From Metallyticus violacea (taxonomy: Eukaryota; Arthropoda; Insecta; Mantodea; Metallyticidae): a stretch of DNA of 64,000 bases. The translations under genes were made by a program, and so were the position numbers. The stretch spans positions 49,682,501-49,746,500 of the forward strand of contig CM060842.1 in NCBI GenBank assembly GCA_030762175.1, given 5' to 3'. The first letter of the stretch is position 1. Each line of letters opens with the position of its first letter. Below, in pieces: positions 9,559-20,999 of the stretch. The notes under the pieces are model-generated. The model was not told the DNA's origin, ran no database searches, and saw only the letters and a list, made by a program, of their open reading frames with translations.

Positions 9559-9879
9559 TGTAGTGATCCTGCGAAGGAAAAAGCGCCCATTACAGTTCAC
9601 ATTAAATGGGAGGGAAAATATTTTCTATCTAAGATGACGACAGAGTTAAGTGCCTTATTTGCAACAAATATTTATCATTTCTTCCGTGAGAGCATTGGGA
9701 GTCATTTTAATAGACATCGCCATAGTGAGTGAGGCAGACATATTCTGTCAGATATGTTAGTTATTGTTGGTATATGCAGTGGACTATTTATTTAATCATT
9801 AAAATATAATTTATTAACGGGAATTTCTCTTACTAAATGATGGTAATTACATAAACCTAGATCTGAAAACACTAACTTC

Positions 9880-10240
9880 TTATGCTCCTAAAATTGAGAA
9901 TGTTTTAAAAGTGTGTTACAGAATTGCAGAACTTATTGGTTAAAAAAATGGGCCATTTAGTAAGGGCAAAAATTTTGAAGAATGTTTCATAATAGCAGCT
10001 GAGGAAATGTGCCCTAATTCATTAGGTATGTTTAACCCTGTAAGTATTTCGCGTAATAATGTAACGAGAAGCATTCTGGAAAATCAAAACTTAGGTGAAC
10101 GTAAGACAGCTGATAAAGCTCCACCCGCTACATTTTGGAGGGTATTAACAGTGAATATTGAAGATTTTCTAGATATCGCTTCTCTTAAAACTAAAACCTC
10201 TAGAGAAGTAACTTTTCAAATGTGTTCATGATGATGCAAA
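9880..10240 (+). pseudogene. hAT-type transposase remnant
   Basis: The + strand reads VCYRIAELIG, GPFSKGKNFEECFIIAAEEM (about 9950-10010), CPNSLGMFNPVSISRNNVTR (10010-10070) and SILENQNL. This matches the segment of ZBED/FAM200-like hAT transposases with KPF-EGE-IKEC, CPE and SLS-NTV-RRI motifs, upstream of the first catalytic region. A stop after LIG and one after QMCS (10229-10231) break it. No RNase-H-like core or C-terminal dimerisation motif could be seen downstream. Confidence 0.6.
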
Positions 10241-10244
10241 CAAA

Positions 10245-11215
10245 TATTATTGTTTATATGTTTGCCATTTGTTTCATTTGTTTGCATTGAAGTTAATTTG
10301 GTTCCACGTACATTATAAAAAAGGAGCTGCATTAAAAACAAGTATCCCAACATCAAAATTGAAACCATTTGGTTTATCTTCTGAGACTCTGTACTACTTC
10401 TTTCCAAACAAATGTTGATGTTAGAAGCAAATTATGTCATTGAAGACACCCTCAGATACAAACTAGATTGAAAGTAAATGATTTAGTTGTGAGCTTTTCA
10501 TGTTTTTTTCTAATCCGCTACTGGAACAAAGTAATGATGGGAGACTTTTCTAAACACTACGGGTGCATGATTGGATCATTATTTAGCAGGCACTGGAAGG
10601 AGGTAATTTCGCCCTCTCCTCTCCTGGTAATGTTTGTAAACAACTGATGTAGCCTGTGTCGGTGCTTTTTAATTTTTATACTAACAAAACTCCAGAGAAA
10701 GGAAAAATATTAGTACTTTTATTGAATATGAATTTGATAATTTTTACTGTACTTTCACGGACGGGCAGATTATAACTAGTGAAAATGAATATAACAAAAA
10801 GAAAATGGAAAAAGTTATAAAATCATACAATTAAAATATCCTCTCAAAAGACAAAAGTTATAGCCTTTTGAGGTCCATATGTAAAAAGAATTAAGAATGT
10901 TATTGAAAATAAACTAAGTGAACAAGTTATGTCCTTTAACTTTCTTCACTGTGAAGTATCCTATAATTCTGATAAACATAAAATTGTTACATAATTAACC
11001 AAATTGATAGTACTATAAATAGAAAATTAAAAAATAAAGTTGAAAAAGAAACAAAAATAAAAGTATATAAAACTATTAGACTTGTTTATAAGGAGCAGAA
11101 TTTGGACTCTTAAAGTTAAGATGAAAGAAGGCTCCAAAGGTGGAAGCATTACAAGATTTTGAACTAGTTAGAAATGAAATATATAAGAAGAAATTTAATA
11201 GTTGAGAACATTATG
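10245..11215. other. No gene recognised
   Basis: Very AT-rich, with broken open pieces on + (for example around 10900-11110) whose lysine-rich translation I cannot assign. They could be the decayed remainder of the hAT element or of a LINE. Confidence 0.35.

Positions 11216-11217
<2 letters not shown>

Positions 11218-11253
<36 letters not shown>
11218..11253. repeat. (TAA)n microsatellite
   Basis: Twelve uninterrupted TAA units. Confidence 0.97.
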
Positions 11254-11254
<1 letters not shown>

Positions 11255-11769
11255 GCAGTGAATGGTGAGCTCGTTTAGAGCGAATGAACTGAAAATTTTT
11301 GTTATTATGTATACTTAATCGATATGGAAACCCAATGTCACCCGCCTTCAAATTAACACATCGTTCTTTTCTGAATTTAGTACCATTGTTCATATACATT
11401 AATGCATCAAGAGAGCTTTAAACACCAAAGTCGAAACGGGAAGTATAACGGATAAAAATACAGTGTTTTATAACAAATATTTGCACATTCAAGAATATGA
11501 AACGCGAGACAGTGGCCATTAAAAAGAAGAACAATAAAAATACTGCAGCAGATGTCTAATAATATAATTAGATACGCATACCAAATCATTTCGGCATTTA
11601 TTTGCCCAAATTGAAAAGTAACATATACATTAATGAAAATGAATACCATTGAGTGCCTAGTTTATTAAAAATAAAATTTAACATAAAACGGAAAAAGAAG
11701 AACAATTCTGATTATGTCTTCCGTTTATTTTTTTTATTTTTTTTTAAATAATCAGTAAAATGATAAACT

Positions 11770-11922
11770 ATACTCAGCCCCCATTAATGGCACATCGCTA
11801 ACTTAAGCGTTAGAACTTTTCCTTCTTTAAAAAAAGAAGGGAAAAAATCATTTCCAAATTTATCATATCATGTATCACCATTGTGCACCACGTGTGATGC
11901 CTCAGCAGTATAACCACACGTT

Positions 11923-11924
<2 letters not shown>
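11770..11924 (+). mobile_element. SINE family B, copy 3 (5'-truncated)
   Basis: Only the body remains: CCCATTAATGGCACAT, CTTAAGCGTTAGAACTTTTC, TCATGTATCACCATTG, GCCTCAGCAGTA and the end CGTTAAAC. It is more diverged than copies 2 and 7. As in copy 2, the 3' end passes straight into (AC)n. Confidence 0.78.

Positions 11925-11959
<35 letters not shown>
11925..11959. repeat. (AC)n microsatellite at SINE 3' end
   Basis: A 35-bp uninterrupted AC run that begins in the SINE terminus. Confidence 0.97.
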
Positions 11960-11960
<1 letters not shown>

Positions 11961-12179
11961 GGAGGGGCAACGTGATCATTATTATATTACCTTCTTGAGG
12001 ATATCCATAAGAACTACGTACCATCAAGCAGCATGTTGGGATGAAACCACATTGTCATGCAATAAACCTGTTGCGAGAAGATGAGCAAGAGAGAAAAATA
12101 AAAAAGCTGGTGACAAGGAAATAAAAAAAAAAAGATTTAAACGCCTGAATCATTAGTTGAGATGCTGAACAGCAAAACA

Positions 12180-12265
12180 AACTATTGGAGCTCTGCCCAC
12201 GTGGAAGGGGTGGGTTCTATTCCTGGAGCACGCTCCGTTCGTGTCACATTTCAATTCGGAGAAAT
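12180..12265 (+). repeat. Possible tRNA-like SINE head, family F (weak)
   Basis: GCTCTGCCCACGTGGAAGGG followed by GTGGGTTCTATTCCTGG looks like an anticodon arm and box B, and GCACGCTCCGTTCG could be the start of a SINE body. Box A is not recognisable and no other copy is in the window. The 176-codon frame starting here has no protein features. Confidence 0.25.
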
Positions 12266-12269
12266 ACAT

Positions 12270-13485
12270 CTCCTCTTGTTTTATGCCACAAAGTATTTTC
12301 CTTTTTAGTGCATCCTGTTACCTACCCTCCCCTTCTCTCTCTACCCCTCTCATGCACATATACTTACGCAACCAGACTCAAATTTGCAAATACACACCCT
12401 CCCCCCACACACAAAACATACATAGGTAAGTTTATGCAGTTGCAACATAAAAACTTACTGCAGGAAAACAAACAGAACAGTTCAGTATACCAAACGAACC
12501 AAACCTTGGAACTCTTATGTGTCTTTTGTACTTTTATTTCTTTGAGCGCAAGGGAAATATTACAAATTGATGCAATGCTAACACTAATCTACGTAAAAGA
12601 TAACACAGCTTTCATTATCCTATTGTTAATTCCCTCTCAGTTATACGCATGCGCGAGTAACTACTTTGAGAGCGGGTTTTATTATACACTAAAGCATGCT
12701 ACAGTGCTTCAGTGATCCGTCGTTTGGTTTAATGTTTACAGCCTCTTAAGCGGCTCAGCAGTTCAGTGCAGAGCTGTTAAAGCAGTGTCCATTTTTAGTA
12801 ACGGCAAGCACCATCTGCTAGCCACTTAATGCACTATTTTTGTGAAAGCCGAAACTGTATGGTTTAAGAATAGTTTAAAACGTGCATATACACGTAAACT
12901 AAAATTTCATTTAAAACTTATTTAAAAACATATTTTTGTACTGAACAATTTAAGAACTTTAGTTGAACCTTTTTTGAGTTACCGAAGTCGATTTTGGACA
13001 ATGAATGTCGCAGAAAAAAGTATTAACTGTGGTTCGATCATTTTATAAGTGGAAGAATTTCCAGACGAGCATGCAAAGAATCAAGCAATAGAAGGAATGC
13101 AGAAGAGAATTTGTGAGACTGAATAGAGGGATGTATCATGGAAGAGAAGATAATGGATGCACTCAGAACAGATTGGAGTGCTGGCTTTGGAATAGTGACC
13201 AACAATATGTACGCTTCTGGCCAATTGTGAAAAGTAAACCGTGATAAATTATGAAGTAAAATGGTAAATAGATAAATATGTGGAAACATTGCAGACAATT
13301 TTTCTGTTTCACAATAATGGAAACGCAAATTTTGCTGAAAAAACGTCGAGTAGGCTGGCGCAAACCATTAGGTGTTGAGTGTAAATCTAGTCAAATAGGT
13401 GCATTTTTGACTGAAAGATTTTCGTTCTGCTGTGTCGTAGCCTATGTTAAAGAAGACTTAAGTGGACTCAAGATGACCACCTCAG
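12270..13485. other. No gene recognised
   Basis: A C/T-rich patch at 12330-12410, otherwise AT-rich. No transposon or SINE motif was identified. Confidence 0.45.
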
Positions 13486-13489
13486 TACT

Positions 13490-13778
13490 TGAGGCTGAAG
13501 ATTATGACCTCCGATGTTAGCAACCCTAACTATGCCAACCGGCAACGCCGCACGCGCCCCTCATTGGCTGATCCAAATGCATGCTGGACCCATGCAGATG
13601 TGGCAACGAGCTCTAGTATCAACAGTGTTATTACGCTAGAACTACTGCGAGTAAAAAGCGAGTTGCGTTGCGTGGCCTTGAGCATGAAGCCGGCCGTCCG
13701 TCCACTGGAAGAACACCAAACCAAAACAAGAAACAAGATGGGACTCTGCCTCGCCTTTCCCCTCCTAGCGTTGGTCCA

Positions 13779-13823
<45 letters not shown>

Positions 13824-14060
13824 GGGCTTGGCAATCTCCCAAGATAACGTCGACCACGAATGCGACTCCGCCAAGTCTGTCGAGGTCCATCTCGATTATC
13901 TCTCGCACGGTCGATTTCAACGCCCCAATCCCCTCGAAGAAAAAGAAAGAAGACAGAACTTACTACGCGAAGCAAAACAAAGCGGAGTAGGAAAGCTGAG
14001 CAAATTTGAGTGGGCTGTTTGAAAAAGGAGATCTGCTTTACGCCGAAGTCGTTAGGTTGG
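13490..14060 (+). promoter_or_regulatory. GC- and CpG-rich island, possible promoter / 5' exon
   Basis: This segment is visibly richer in G+C and CpG than its surroundings (for example GGCAACGCCGCACGCGCCCC near 13540, and many CG steps at 13840-13950). It is open in one + frame for about 177 codons, but 12 of those are Val/Cys repeats from a (GT)n tract and no domain is recognisable. An internal Met starts a hydrophobic GLCLAFPLLALVQPF stretch. A promoter-proximal, mostly untranslated first exon seems more likely than a protein-coding ORF. Direction is uncertain, since the minus strand is also open in two frames. No TATA box was found. Confidence 0.3.
13785..13818. repeat. (TG)n microsatellite
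   Basis: A 34-bp TG run within the GC-rich island, responsible for Val/Cys or Thr/His runs in translations of all frames. Confidence 0.96.
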
Positions 14061-14064
14061 TGCG

Positions 14065-15405
14065 CGGGCTTCCTGAGCTAACGAAACCTGGAGCATATTT
14101 TCTTGGATTTCCTAATATAGGGATAAAATGTGTAATGCTTTACCTGCTTTATACACAATTAAACATTTGGTTTTTTAATGTATTTACTAATCCTTTATTA
14201 ACAGTGCGTGGCTTTTATATTTCTGCTTTCCAACAGATGGAACGTTTGTTATCGCGATGTCTTGAAAAACTTTCAATAACGCAGATGTGTTTATATAATG
14301 CATTGAACCAAATTTCACCACAAAACTTTAAAAATGCAAAAGATTGTGAATGTTTTTAATGACGAATTTATAAAATTAAACAATAAAATTATTAATTCGT
14401 CATAAGTTGAAGTTTATTGATAGTTTAATGATGAATGTGGATGGTGAAATGATCATTTGGGTTGGTCATAATGAGAAAATCACAATGAAATGCTCAAACA
14501 TATTCGTCAAAAATAGGACAACTTATATTTTTAAAATAACCAAAGGATTAATTTATTATTTAATGCTGATATACAAACTGAAATGATTAGATGAACTTGT
14601 CATAAATATCGGAAAAGTTGTTTAATGGCTATAATAATATTTATTGCCCATTAAAAATAAAGCATTAAAACACCAGTAAATCGAGTATGAATTCAATTAA
14701 ATATTACACATTGAAAAAAAAATTAAAAAGTAGTTATTAAGATTATTTTCACACAATCTTTAAGATTATAACTGACATAGGAATATCATTATACAAACTT
14801 ACCGTAATAAAACTATTTTTAGTTTTTGACAATCTCCGAGCGGCAGCGTAAAGCTGGGGTGCACAATTATACCACTGCTGATTACAAGCTTCTACAATTT
14901 TAACACTGAAATTAACACTCATATATTGTGACTGAATACAAACAGAGGAGAAAGAGAGAATATAATAGAAATAAAGCATCAGTTTAAACAAAAAGCATTC
15001 ATGCTTCTAGTTATGGTAACAAACGTATCCGTAACCCTTTGATTAAAATCTGAAATCTGTAGGATGAAGTCTGTCTTCATATTTCCTAAGTTTTGAAATC
15101 ACACTTTTACTTAAAAGTAACACTTGGAGTTGACAAAATCATAGAATGTAAGCTTTGTATGGTTTTCATTTTCTTTACACTGAATTAACTCAAAACGAAA
15201 TGAATAAAAAACTTCACACGGAATTTCATTAGCCTGCCTTTCAGCGACAGTTTAAACAAGCACCGATTATCGCTGCTAGAGAGTGTCTGCTAGAGATCAT
15301 TGTTACTTCAAATTTAATATTGTTTAATACTGAAATAACTTCAGGTTTTCCACATTTAATTCATACATGACTGTGTTGTGATTATTATTCTGTAATTATC
15401 TCATA
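14065..15405. other. No gene recognised
   Basis: AT-rich. A 117-codon + frame at 14006-14359 begins in the GC island and has no recognisable motif. Nothing else is supported. Confidence 0.45.
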
Positions 15406-15410
15406 GTCTT

Positions 15411-15577
15411 ACTCCCTGACAGAGATTTTTCCTAGGTTTTACGCCGAGGAAGCAACATAAATGTAGCCCTGGAATGCTTCTTTCCTTTAAAATTTATTTC
15501 CCAATTTATTTCACAGCATGTATCATCAGTGTCCATCGCCTATGAAGCCTCAGCAGTAAAAATGGACGTTAAACATC
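15411..15577 (+). mobile_element. SINE family B, copy 4 (5'-truncated)
   Basis: It starts at ACTCCCTGACAGAGATTTTT, where the tRNA head would end, and runs through CTTCTTTCCTTTAAAATTTA, CATGTATCATCAGTGTCCAT and CAGCAGTAAAAATGGACGTT to AAAC. The tRNA head is missing. Confidence 0.82.
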
Positions 15578-15579
15578 AA

Positions 15580-16595
15580 TATAAAAACAACCAGCCATAT
15601 AAAACATATTGGGAACGCATGTGATGAGAGGTGACGTTTTATAGAATAATTCTTATTGAAACTTCCCCTACTGCTTCCTCTCACCTCCACCTCCATTGTT
15701 TTACACCGCGACTATAAACCAAGTCATCATCGCAAAGTGCAAACCTAAAGCGCAAGGTTTCCTACAAACTGTTTTACACATAAAAAGCATTAAGTAACAG
15801 GTATAGGGCATTAAGCATTCAAATGAAATTTTGAGGGGGTAGCGGAATTAGCAGTCTTTTAGAGAAACAAATGAGAGGAACTAAGTCTGTTGATTTTCTA
15901 GTATAAAGGTTTCTGAACATCAGATACTCTCATCAAATTCGATTTATTTTCAACATATCTTAACAGGGCATGGATGCAAATAAAAGGGAGCGTTATAATT
16001 TGTACTTCTTTAAATAAGGATCTACAGGACACTCTGTTAGGGATAAATGAGATTATATTATACAAATTGCTCTCTTTTGTGACAAATTTGTTATCCAATT
16101 GAATTTTCATGCACATACTGAAATGAATAGATGACTTTCATAAATATAAGAACGTTTCTCGATATTTTAGAGATAAATTCGTATATTAAAATTATCAAAT
16201 TTATTCATAAATACAAAGGGATTATTTATATTTGTTTGTATAATTACGATTGGTTATAATCAAATTAACTTGTCATAATTTGGAAAGGTATATTGATATT
16301 TTACTCACCAATTTGCCTGTGGAATTCATATACTTATAATAAACTCGTAATTTATTAGTGCATCTAAAAGATAATTAAAAAATGCCCTCATGCAGGAGCT
16401 GCGTAAACTACGCGAATTCCTCAGCAAGTTGAATTTGTGGAGGTTATTACAGAGCAGAGAATGTATTTAAAAAAATAATAATAACGGTGTCTGATGATAT
16501 ACATATGTGTTTAAAATATATAACTTTCAATCTTAAACATATATGCTTTTTCCTTTTCATTATTATTGTATGTACGTGATATATTGTTAGCTTAG
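15580..16595. other. No gene recognised
   Basis: AT-rich sequence without recognisable coding or repeat structure. Confidence 0.5.
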
Positions 16596-16599
16596 CGTT

Positions 16600-16845
16600 T
16601 CCAATTGCATTTAGCTTATAACACCTAAAGAGGAATGTGATACACCACCGCTTAAGAGTTGTACATCGCTCCGTATCACTCCAGCATTCCCTGATACTGA
16701 ATCCGCTCTCTGTAAGGGCAAGTCCGATTATTTGTCAATGCGCAATCTATTCCCCTATACTCTTTCACATGACACCAACAAGTTTTCGCTTGTCGGAAAT
16801 ACCCAATTGTTAAAGCTAACAATAACAATCACCCCGTATGCCACA
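16600..16845 (-). mobile_element. Candidate retrotransposon 3' LTR start
   Basis: On the minus strand a purine tract GGGGGGAGATG (16854-16844) is followed at once by TGTGGCATACGGGG, the arrangement of polypurine tract and 3' LTR. The segment to about 16600 is more GC-rich than its surroundings. The left boundary is not defined and no second LTR copy was found. Confidence 0.4.
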
Positions 16846-16862
16846 TCTCCCCCCGTGCTACC

Positions 16863-16898
16863 TTAATCGTCGTCCTCGACGATTACAAAAATTATGTT
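16863..16898 (-). pseudogene. Possible polyprotein C-terminus upstream of the polypurine tract
   Basis: The minus strand encodes NIIFVIVEDDD and a TAA, ending nine bases before the polypurine tract. This is where the integrase part of a gypsy-like polyprotein would end. The same bases form a perfect hairpin: TAATCGTCG at 16864-16872, loop TCCT, CGACGATTA at 16877-16885. Upstream codons do not read as integrase, so only the last residues may remain. Confidence 0.3.
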
Positions 16899-16954
16899 TT
16901 CAAGTATATGCCGCTCCTAATGGTTCCATTTCTGTAATTTTTCTATTTGATTTA

Positions 16955-17260
16955 AATGGTATATACCAAATTTCGTTGCAAAAAGCAAAATTTTTTTTTT
17001 TTTAAATTTGAGTTTCAAGTAAAACCACACTCATAATAGCGTGGTTTTAGTTCATTTTAGAAACTGTTTTTATTTTATTTCAACTTCATATACCGAGTTC
17101 CGTTGAGAAAAGTAAAAAATTGCTGTCGCTAGAGCGATTTTTAAAATTTCGCTTTTAGTTAACCCCCACCCCTATAGTCAAATTTTGCTAGTGGATGAAC
17201 TCCATGTATCGTTTGTTAATTGATCGTTGCGTGCCAAGTTTCGTTGAAAAAAAAAACAAA
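16955..17260 (+). repeat. Recurring ACCAAATTTCGTTG-type motif, three units
   Basis: TATACCAAATTTCGTTGCAA (about 16962), ATACCGAGTTCCGTTGAGAA (about 17090) and GTGCCAAGTTTCGTTGAAAA (about 17233) are spaced about 130-145 bp apart, each followed by an A-rich run and then by CTAGAGCG or GCTAG-type sequence. The intervening DNA is only loosely alike. Similar motifs recur in some non-autonomous arthropod transposons, which is the likeliest source. Confidence 0.45.
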
Positions 17261-17429
17261 CAAACAAAACAAAATTTGCTAGAGCGTTAACAGAAAATAT
17301 ATACCTACTTTTTTTTCCATCGTCATTTTCGATGCCTAGAAACTTGGATCGATGGAGATTCGAAGAAATTTTCAAAAATATTTTCATGGGTACAACCGCA
17401 ATAACTACATTCCTTCAGGATTCTCTGAA

Positions 17430-17500
17430 AAACAAACAAAAAAAAAAAACAAACAAACAAACAAACAAAAAAACAAAAAACAAAAAAACAAAAAAAAAAC
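17430..17500. repeat. (CAAA)n / poly(A) tract
   Basis: About 70 bp of A with regular C, mostly CAAA units. All long frames here (Lys/Asn- or Phe/Cys-rich) are low-complexity artefacts. Confidence 0.95.
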
Positions 17501-17559
17501 TGCATAACAGGAACGAAACAATTTCTACAGTAAGAAGCAAATTATTTTTCAGTGACCGT

Positions 17560-18090
17560 ATGTTTATTTTATGATAGCCTTGAACTTCTAACCAAAATTG
17601 AATGCCAATATTATGGAAGTGGGGTGCGCTTGTCAACACGAAGATGTCAAAAAACACTAAAGAATGCCGCTGTCTGTGCAACGATACAATCAGCGCTGTC
17701 CTTTGATGTACAATTTGCTTTTCTTTCTTCACGCACCATACCTACTCAATTTCATTTGTTTAATGATTTGTGAAAATATTGCTTACACAAGCGCAGCATA
17801 ATTGCTTAATTTTTCTTTTATATTAAAACTGCCTGAGGCTCTGGAAAACACTGTGCATGTGCTGGTATTGAAACAGCACTACGGCCATCCACGCGGAAAT
17901 ATAAATATAATATAATACGTAAGTGCAAACGTAATCATAATATTTTAGTAATTTAGATATAATGTATGTGTTTAATATGTGATTTGTATGTCGACAAAAG
18001 AGAAAGTATCTGGTATTTTCTGTTAGATAGCTTGGAAAGTCAAAGAAGTCATAAACTCTATACAAAAGGGCGAGAGTAAATCCGAGAGTG
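17560..18090. other. No gene recognised
   Basis: AT-rich, with no supported feature. Confidence 0.45.
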
Positions 18091-18094
18091 GAGT

Positions 18095-18605
18095 ATGATG
18101 ACACTTTTAAAAGGACGTCCGTTGGGGAGTTAACAAATCCAAGAACTTTTAAATTCCTTAAGACTTTGAACCCGACAGGCGGCTGTACAACTAGTCTTTT
18201 AAACTAGCCAACAGGTGAATTGAAACCAGCCAATAGTAAATGTATATTTTAAAAATTTAAACCAAGGCGCGAGACGTGCGCTTGCTTTTGGCGTCGTCAA
18301 GCCAATGATCACTAGATTTGAATTTTGTATATAAGGAGGTTTTGGCTCCTCTGGGGCAGCAATCGGATAGATTAGGGCTTCAGTTCACGCAGACACATCA
18401 GATAATAAGTTCCACTTCGGACGCACATATTTTGTTTCACGCGTCGAGGTATATGCTGAGGCATTCAATAAATTAAATTTCAGACGCCGTTTTCAGATTC
18501 AGTTCATATCGCGGAAGTCATGGCAGCTAAATTTATATTCGACGTAGATCAATTCTATCGTACACCATACACCAGAGAACGCGACAGGTCTAGAGCATAA
18601 TAAAC
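18095..18605 (+). promoter_or_regulatory. Core promoter, possibly a solo LTR
   Basis: A TATA box (TATATAAGG, from 18328) has an initiator candidate about 30 bp downstream (GGCAGCAATC, near 18358) and an arthropod-type TCAGTT at 18380-18385. An AATAAA at about 18468 follows. TATA, start region and poly(A) signal within about 140 bp is typical of LTR U3-R-U5, and the tract is more GC-rich than its flanks. The CTTCAGTTCAC near the start also occurs in the promoter of the minus-strand LTR at 6.15 kb. No TG/CA ends, target duplication, primer site or downstream ORF could be fixed, so a host gene promoter is not excluded. Confidence 0.35.
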
Positions 18606-18609
18606 TACC

Positions 18610-20385
18610 ATACCTATTTTATGTCTCATCGTGTGGTTATTTATGCCACTAGTTTCCTCTCCCAGTCCTGTTGCGTACAATCAACAAAATAGCCGAATAG
18701 TCTATGGAAAAATTGTCACCGAAGCATACACATAAACATCCGAAACCGCTTCATATTTTAGCATCACAACGGCAAACCACCTCATAATTTTGCAGATTTT
18801 TGCAGTAGTGCACCCATTACTAAAGAACCTAAAGTAGGTTGATAAAATTATGAAAATATATTAACTTAATCATATGCAACTTTATTAGAATACATTATAT
18901 TGTTACACTAGTAATTGAAAAGAATAATTTGTAACTAAGTTTTCTCAAAGATCCTGAGGTAGCCTTATGTGTTAGTTAAACACATACATATATTGCCTTA
19001 CTTTCAGAATAAAGTTATTACCAAACTTTTCTCTGCTTTTCTGCATCCTTATCTTTCTCGGGCGAAAGTGCAGGCTATGTGTTTTAATTTAGACTTCAAA
19101 GTATGCAAATCTCAGTATAATCTTCAGCTTCACCCCCCACCCTAAAGGTTTTCTTTTCTTCCTTCTTTCAGCATTAATATAAGGACAATCGTAAATTTTA
19201 AACATGTCGTTTAGTTACAGACAATATAAACTGTCGGATCTCAAAACCGGTATTGCTGTCACCCAAACCAGAGCGTTGATGATGGATGGTGGGGAAAACA
19301 GGTGTTCTGGTGTATAAACGAAAGGAGTTAAGTATATTTCACATTTTTCTAACCCCATTTTACAGCAGCTGAAAGTTGTTCCGAAGAATACAAGGCTAGG
19401 GTGTGTTCGGTTGGTAGAATTAAGGATTAGGAACAGTGGGTCAACATCCGGTTAATTATTAAAATATATATTTGAGCAAAATCTACCTTTTCTAAATACT
19501 CTTGTTATATTCTCCAATATTAAAATAAGGTGATATTTTAAATGGTTATTTAAGTTTTATAACAAGTTTTTATTATTCTTATTCCGTATAATTTTTACCA
19601 TTAGGACGATCACTTTTTTATATATGGAGTCTGTTTTACTAGACATGGCCAAACCTCTAGCATGTATTTAACAACCTCAAGATGATTATTTCTAAATTTA
19701 AAGCTTTAAATCGATAAATAATGCATAAATATTTGTTTTCGGGAAACATCCTGGCTTAGGAATACATTTTTTTCTCAGTGTACTGCTATTTCATACAAAT
19801 ATAATACAGCATATTAAAAGTTTAGGTATGTTTCAAAGCACCATACCTTTTAAAGGAGGCTACAGTCCCTTCCCACAGTGTAAATATATGAAACCAAGAA
19901 TTGTTATTAACTCTATAGCATTTAAAGTGGGGCTGGCTACTCGGTTTGTGATGTATTTATTACGGTTCACAACTGGAGGTAATCAGGGAGGGGTGGAATA
20001 ATTCCAGGAGCTGGCTCACAAGGTTGAATGAGTTATGGGAAACTGGACTCCGCCCCGTGAAATACATATGCATGCAGTATCCTAGTAGCTACTGTGTGGA
20101 CCAAACCTGCGTTGCACTCTTTGAATTGGACAGTTTAAATGTAATCATTTCATTTTGTTGGCAGCATTGAATGCGGTCTAATTCCTTGTTCGTCCTCTCC
20201 ATTCTCCGCCTCCAGCTTCTTCATTAGCTCCATTCAAAGCAAGGCTTAATAAGTTTCTCTCCTTTGCTTCACAACGGAAATTTGCTGAAGGAATATTAAA
20301 TCCAAAGGCATGTCTACGAAATGGTTTCTCTTTTAGTTTATCCTCCTGTTCTCAAATGGTACTGTAAGAAGAATTTCGGGGAATC
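18610..20385. other. No gene recognised
   Basis: AT-rich, with no coding motif, SINE box or transposon end seen. Confidence 0.5.
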
Positions 20386-20389
20386 GGAG

Positions 20390-20990
20390 TAAGGCCATGT
20401 CAAAACCCACCTTGATACGAGTGTTTTTGATAGGACTTGGTTCGTATACAAATAGAGGGCAGCATATGTGTATGTAGTTAAAGTTTACTTTCTTTCGATA
20501 TTCTATGGTCACAAGTCATTCTGATGTTAGTTTTGCATTGTTTAAACACAAGCGTTTCGAGTAACACTGAAGGAAACGGAAACAGCAAAGGGCATTCAGA
20601 GAGGGTTTTGCCTACATTAGATAACGCATGCACTTCCAATGAAACTGTTCGATTAAATGAGTTCAAGCATGGCAGAACAAGCATCGAAGACGCACCGCCT
20701 CCTGGAGCTCCAAAATCAGCGTGAGGTCAGAAATCAACGATAAAGTCCTTGATATTATTTTGGCTGACAGACAAGTGAAAGTGTTCGAGTTAACAGAGGC
20801 CACAGGCATCTCAATTGAGAGTTCATACATTTTGAATAATACATGACACATGAAAAAACTTTGTGCAAGATGAAGGGCGCAACTGGTCACTCCAGAGCAA
20901 AAGCGAAATCGCATGCGAATATCGGTAGGCTTTTTGGAAATGTTTAAGAAGATCCAACCGACTTTTAAAGAGCTTTGTGAAGCAATCCAA
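20390..20990 (+). pseudogene. Mariner remnant, 5' half only
   Basis: Clearly the same family as the copy at 3160-4640. Both share the 5' region (TTGGTTC, then AGAGGGCAGC/AGAGGGCAAC) and the coding blocks. Readable pieces include ASRKRHRKQQRAFREGFAY-like and THALPMKLFD-like sequence, ILADRQVK near 20758, and TPEQKRNRMRISVGFLEMFK at about 20893-20950. Homology ends just after KKIQPTF, before the first catalytic aspartate, so the entire DDD nuclease is missing. Many stops. Confidence 0.78.
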
Positions 20991-20999
20991 GTGCTGCTC

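Noticed and set aside
12185..12715. 176-codon plus-strand ORF
   Set aside because: No domain, C/T-rich composition artefact, weak SINE-like head at its start; no splice or start context.
13489..14022. 177-codon plus-strand ORF as a protein-coding gene
   Set aside because: Val/Cys repeat comes from a (TG)n microsatellite, frames on both strands are open owing to high GC, and no domain is recognisable; kept only as an island.
17323..17732. Phe/Cys-rich and Lys/Asn-rich ORFs
   Set aside because: Translations of the (CAAA)n / poly(A) tract.
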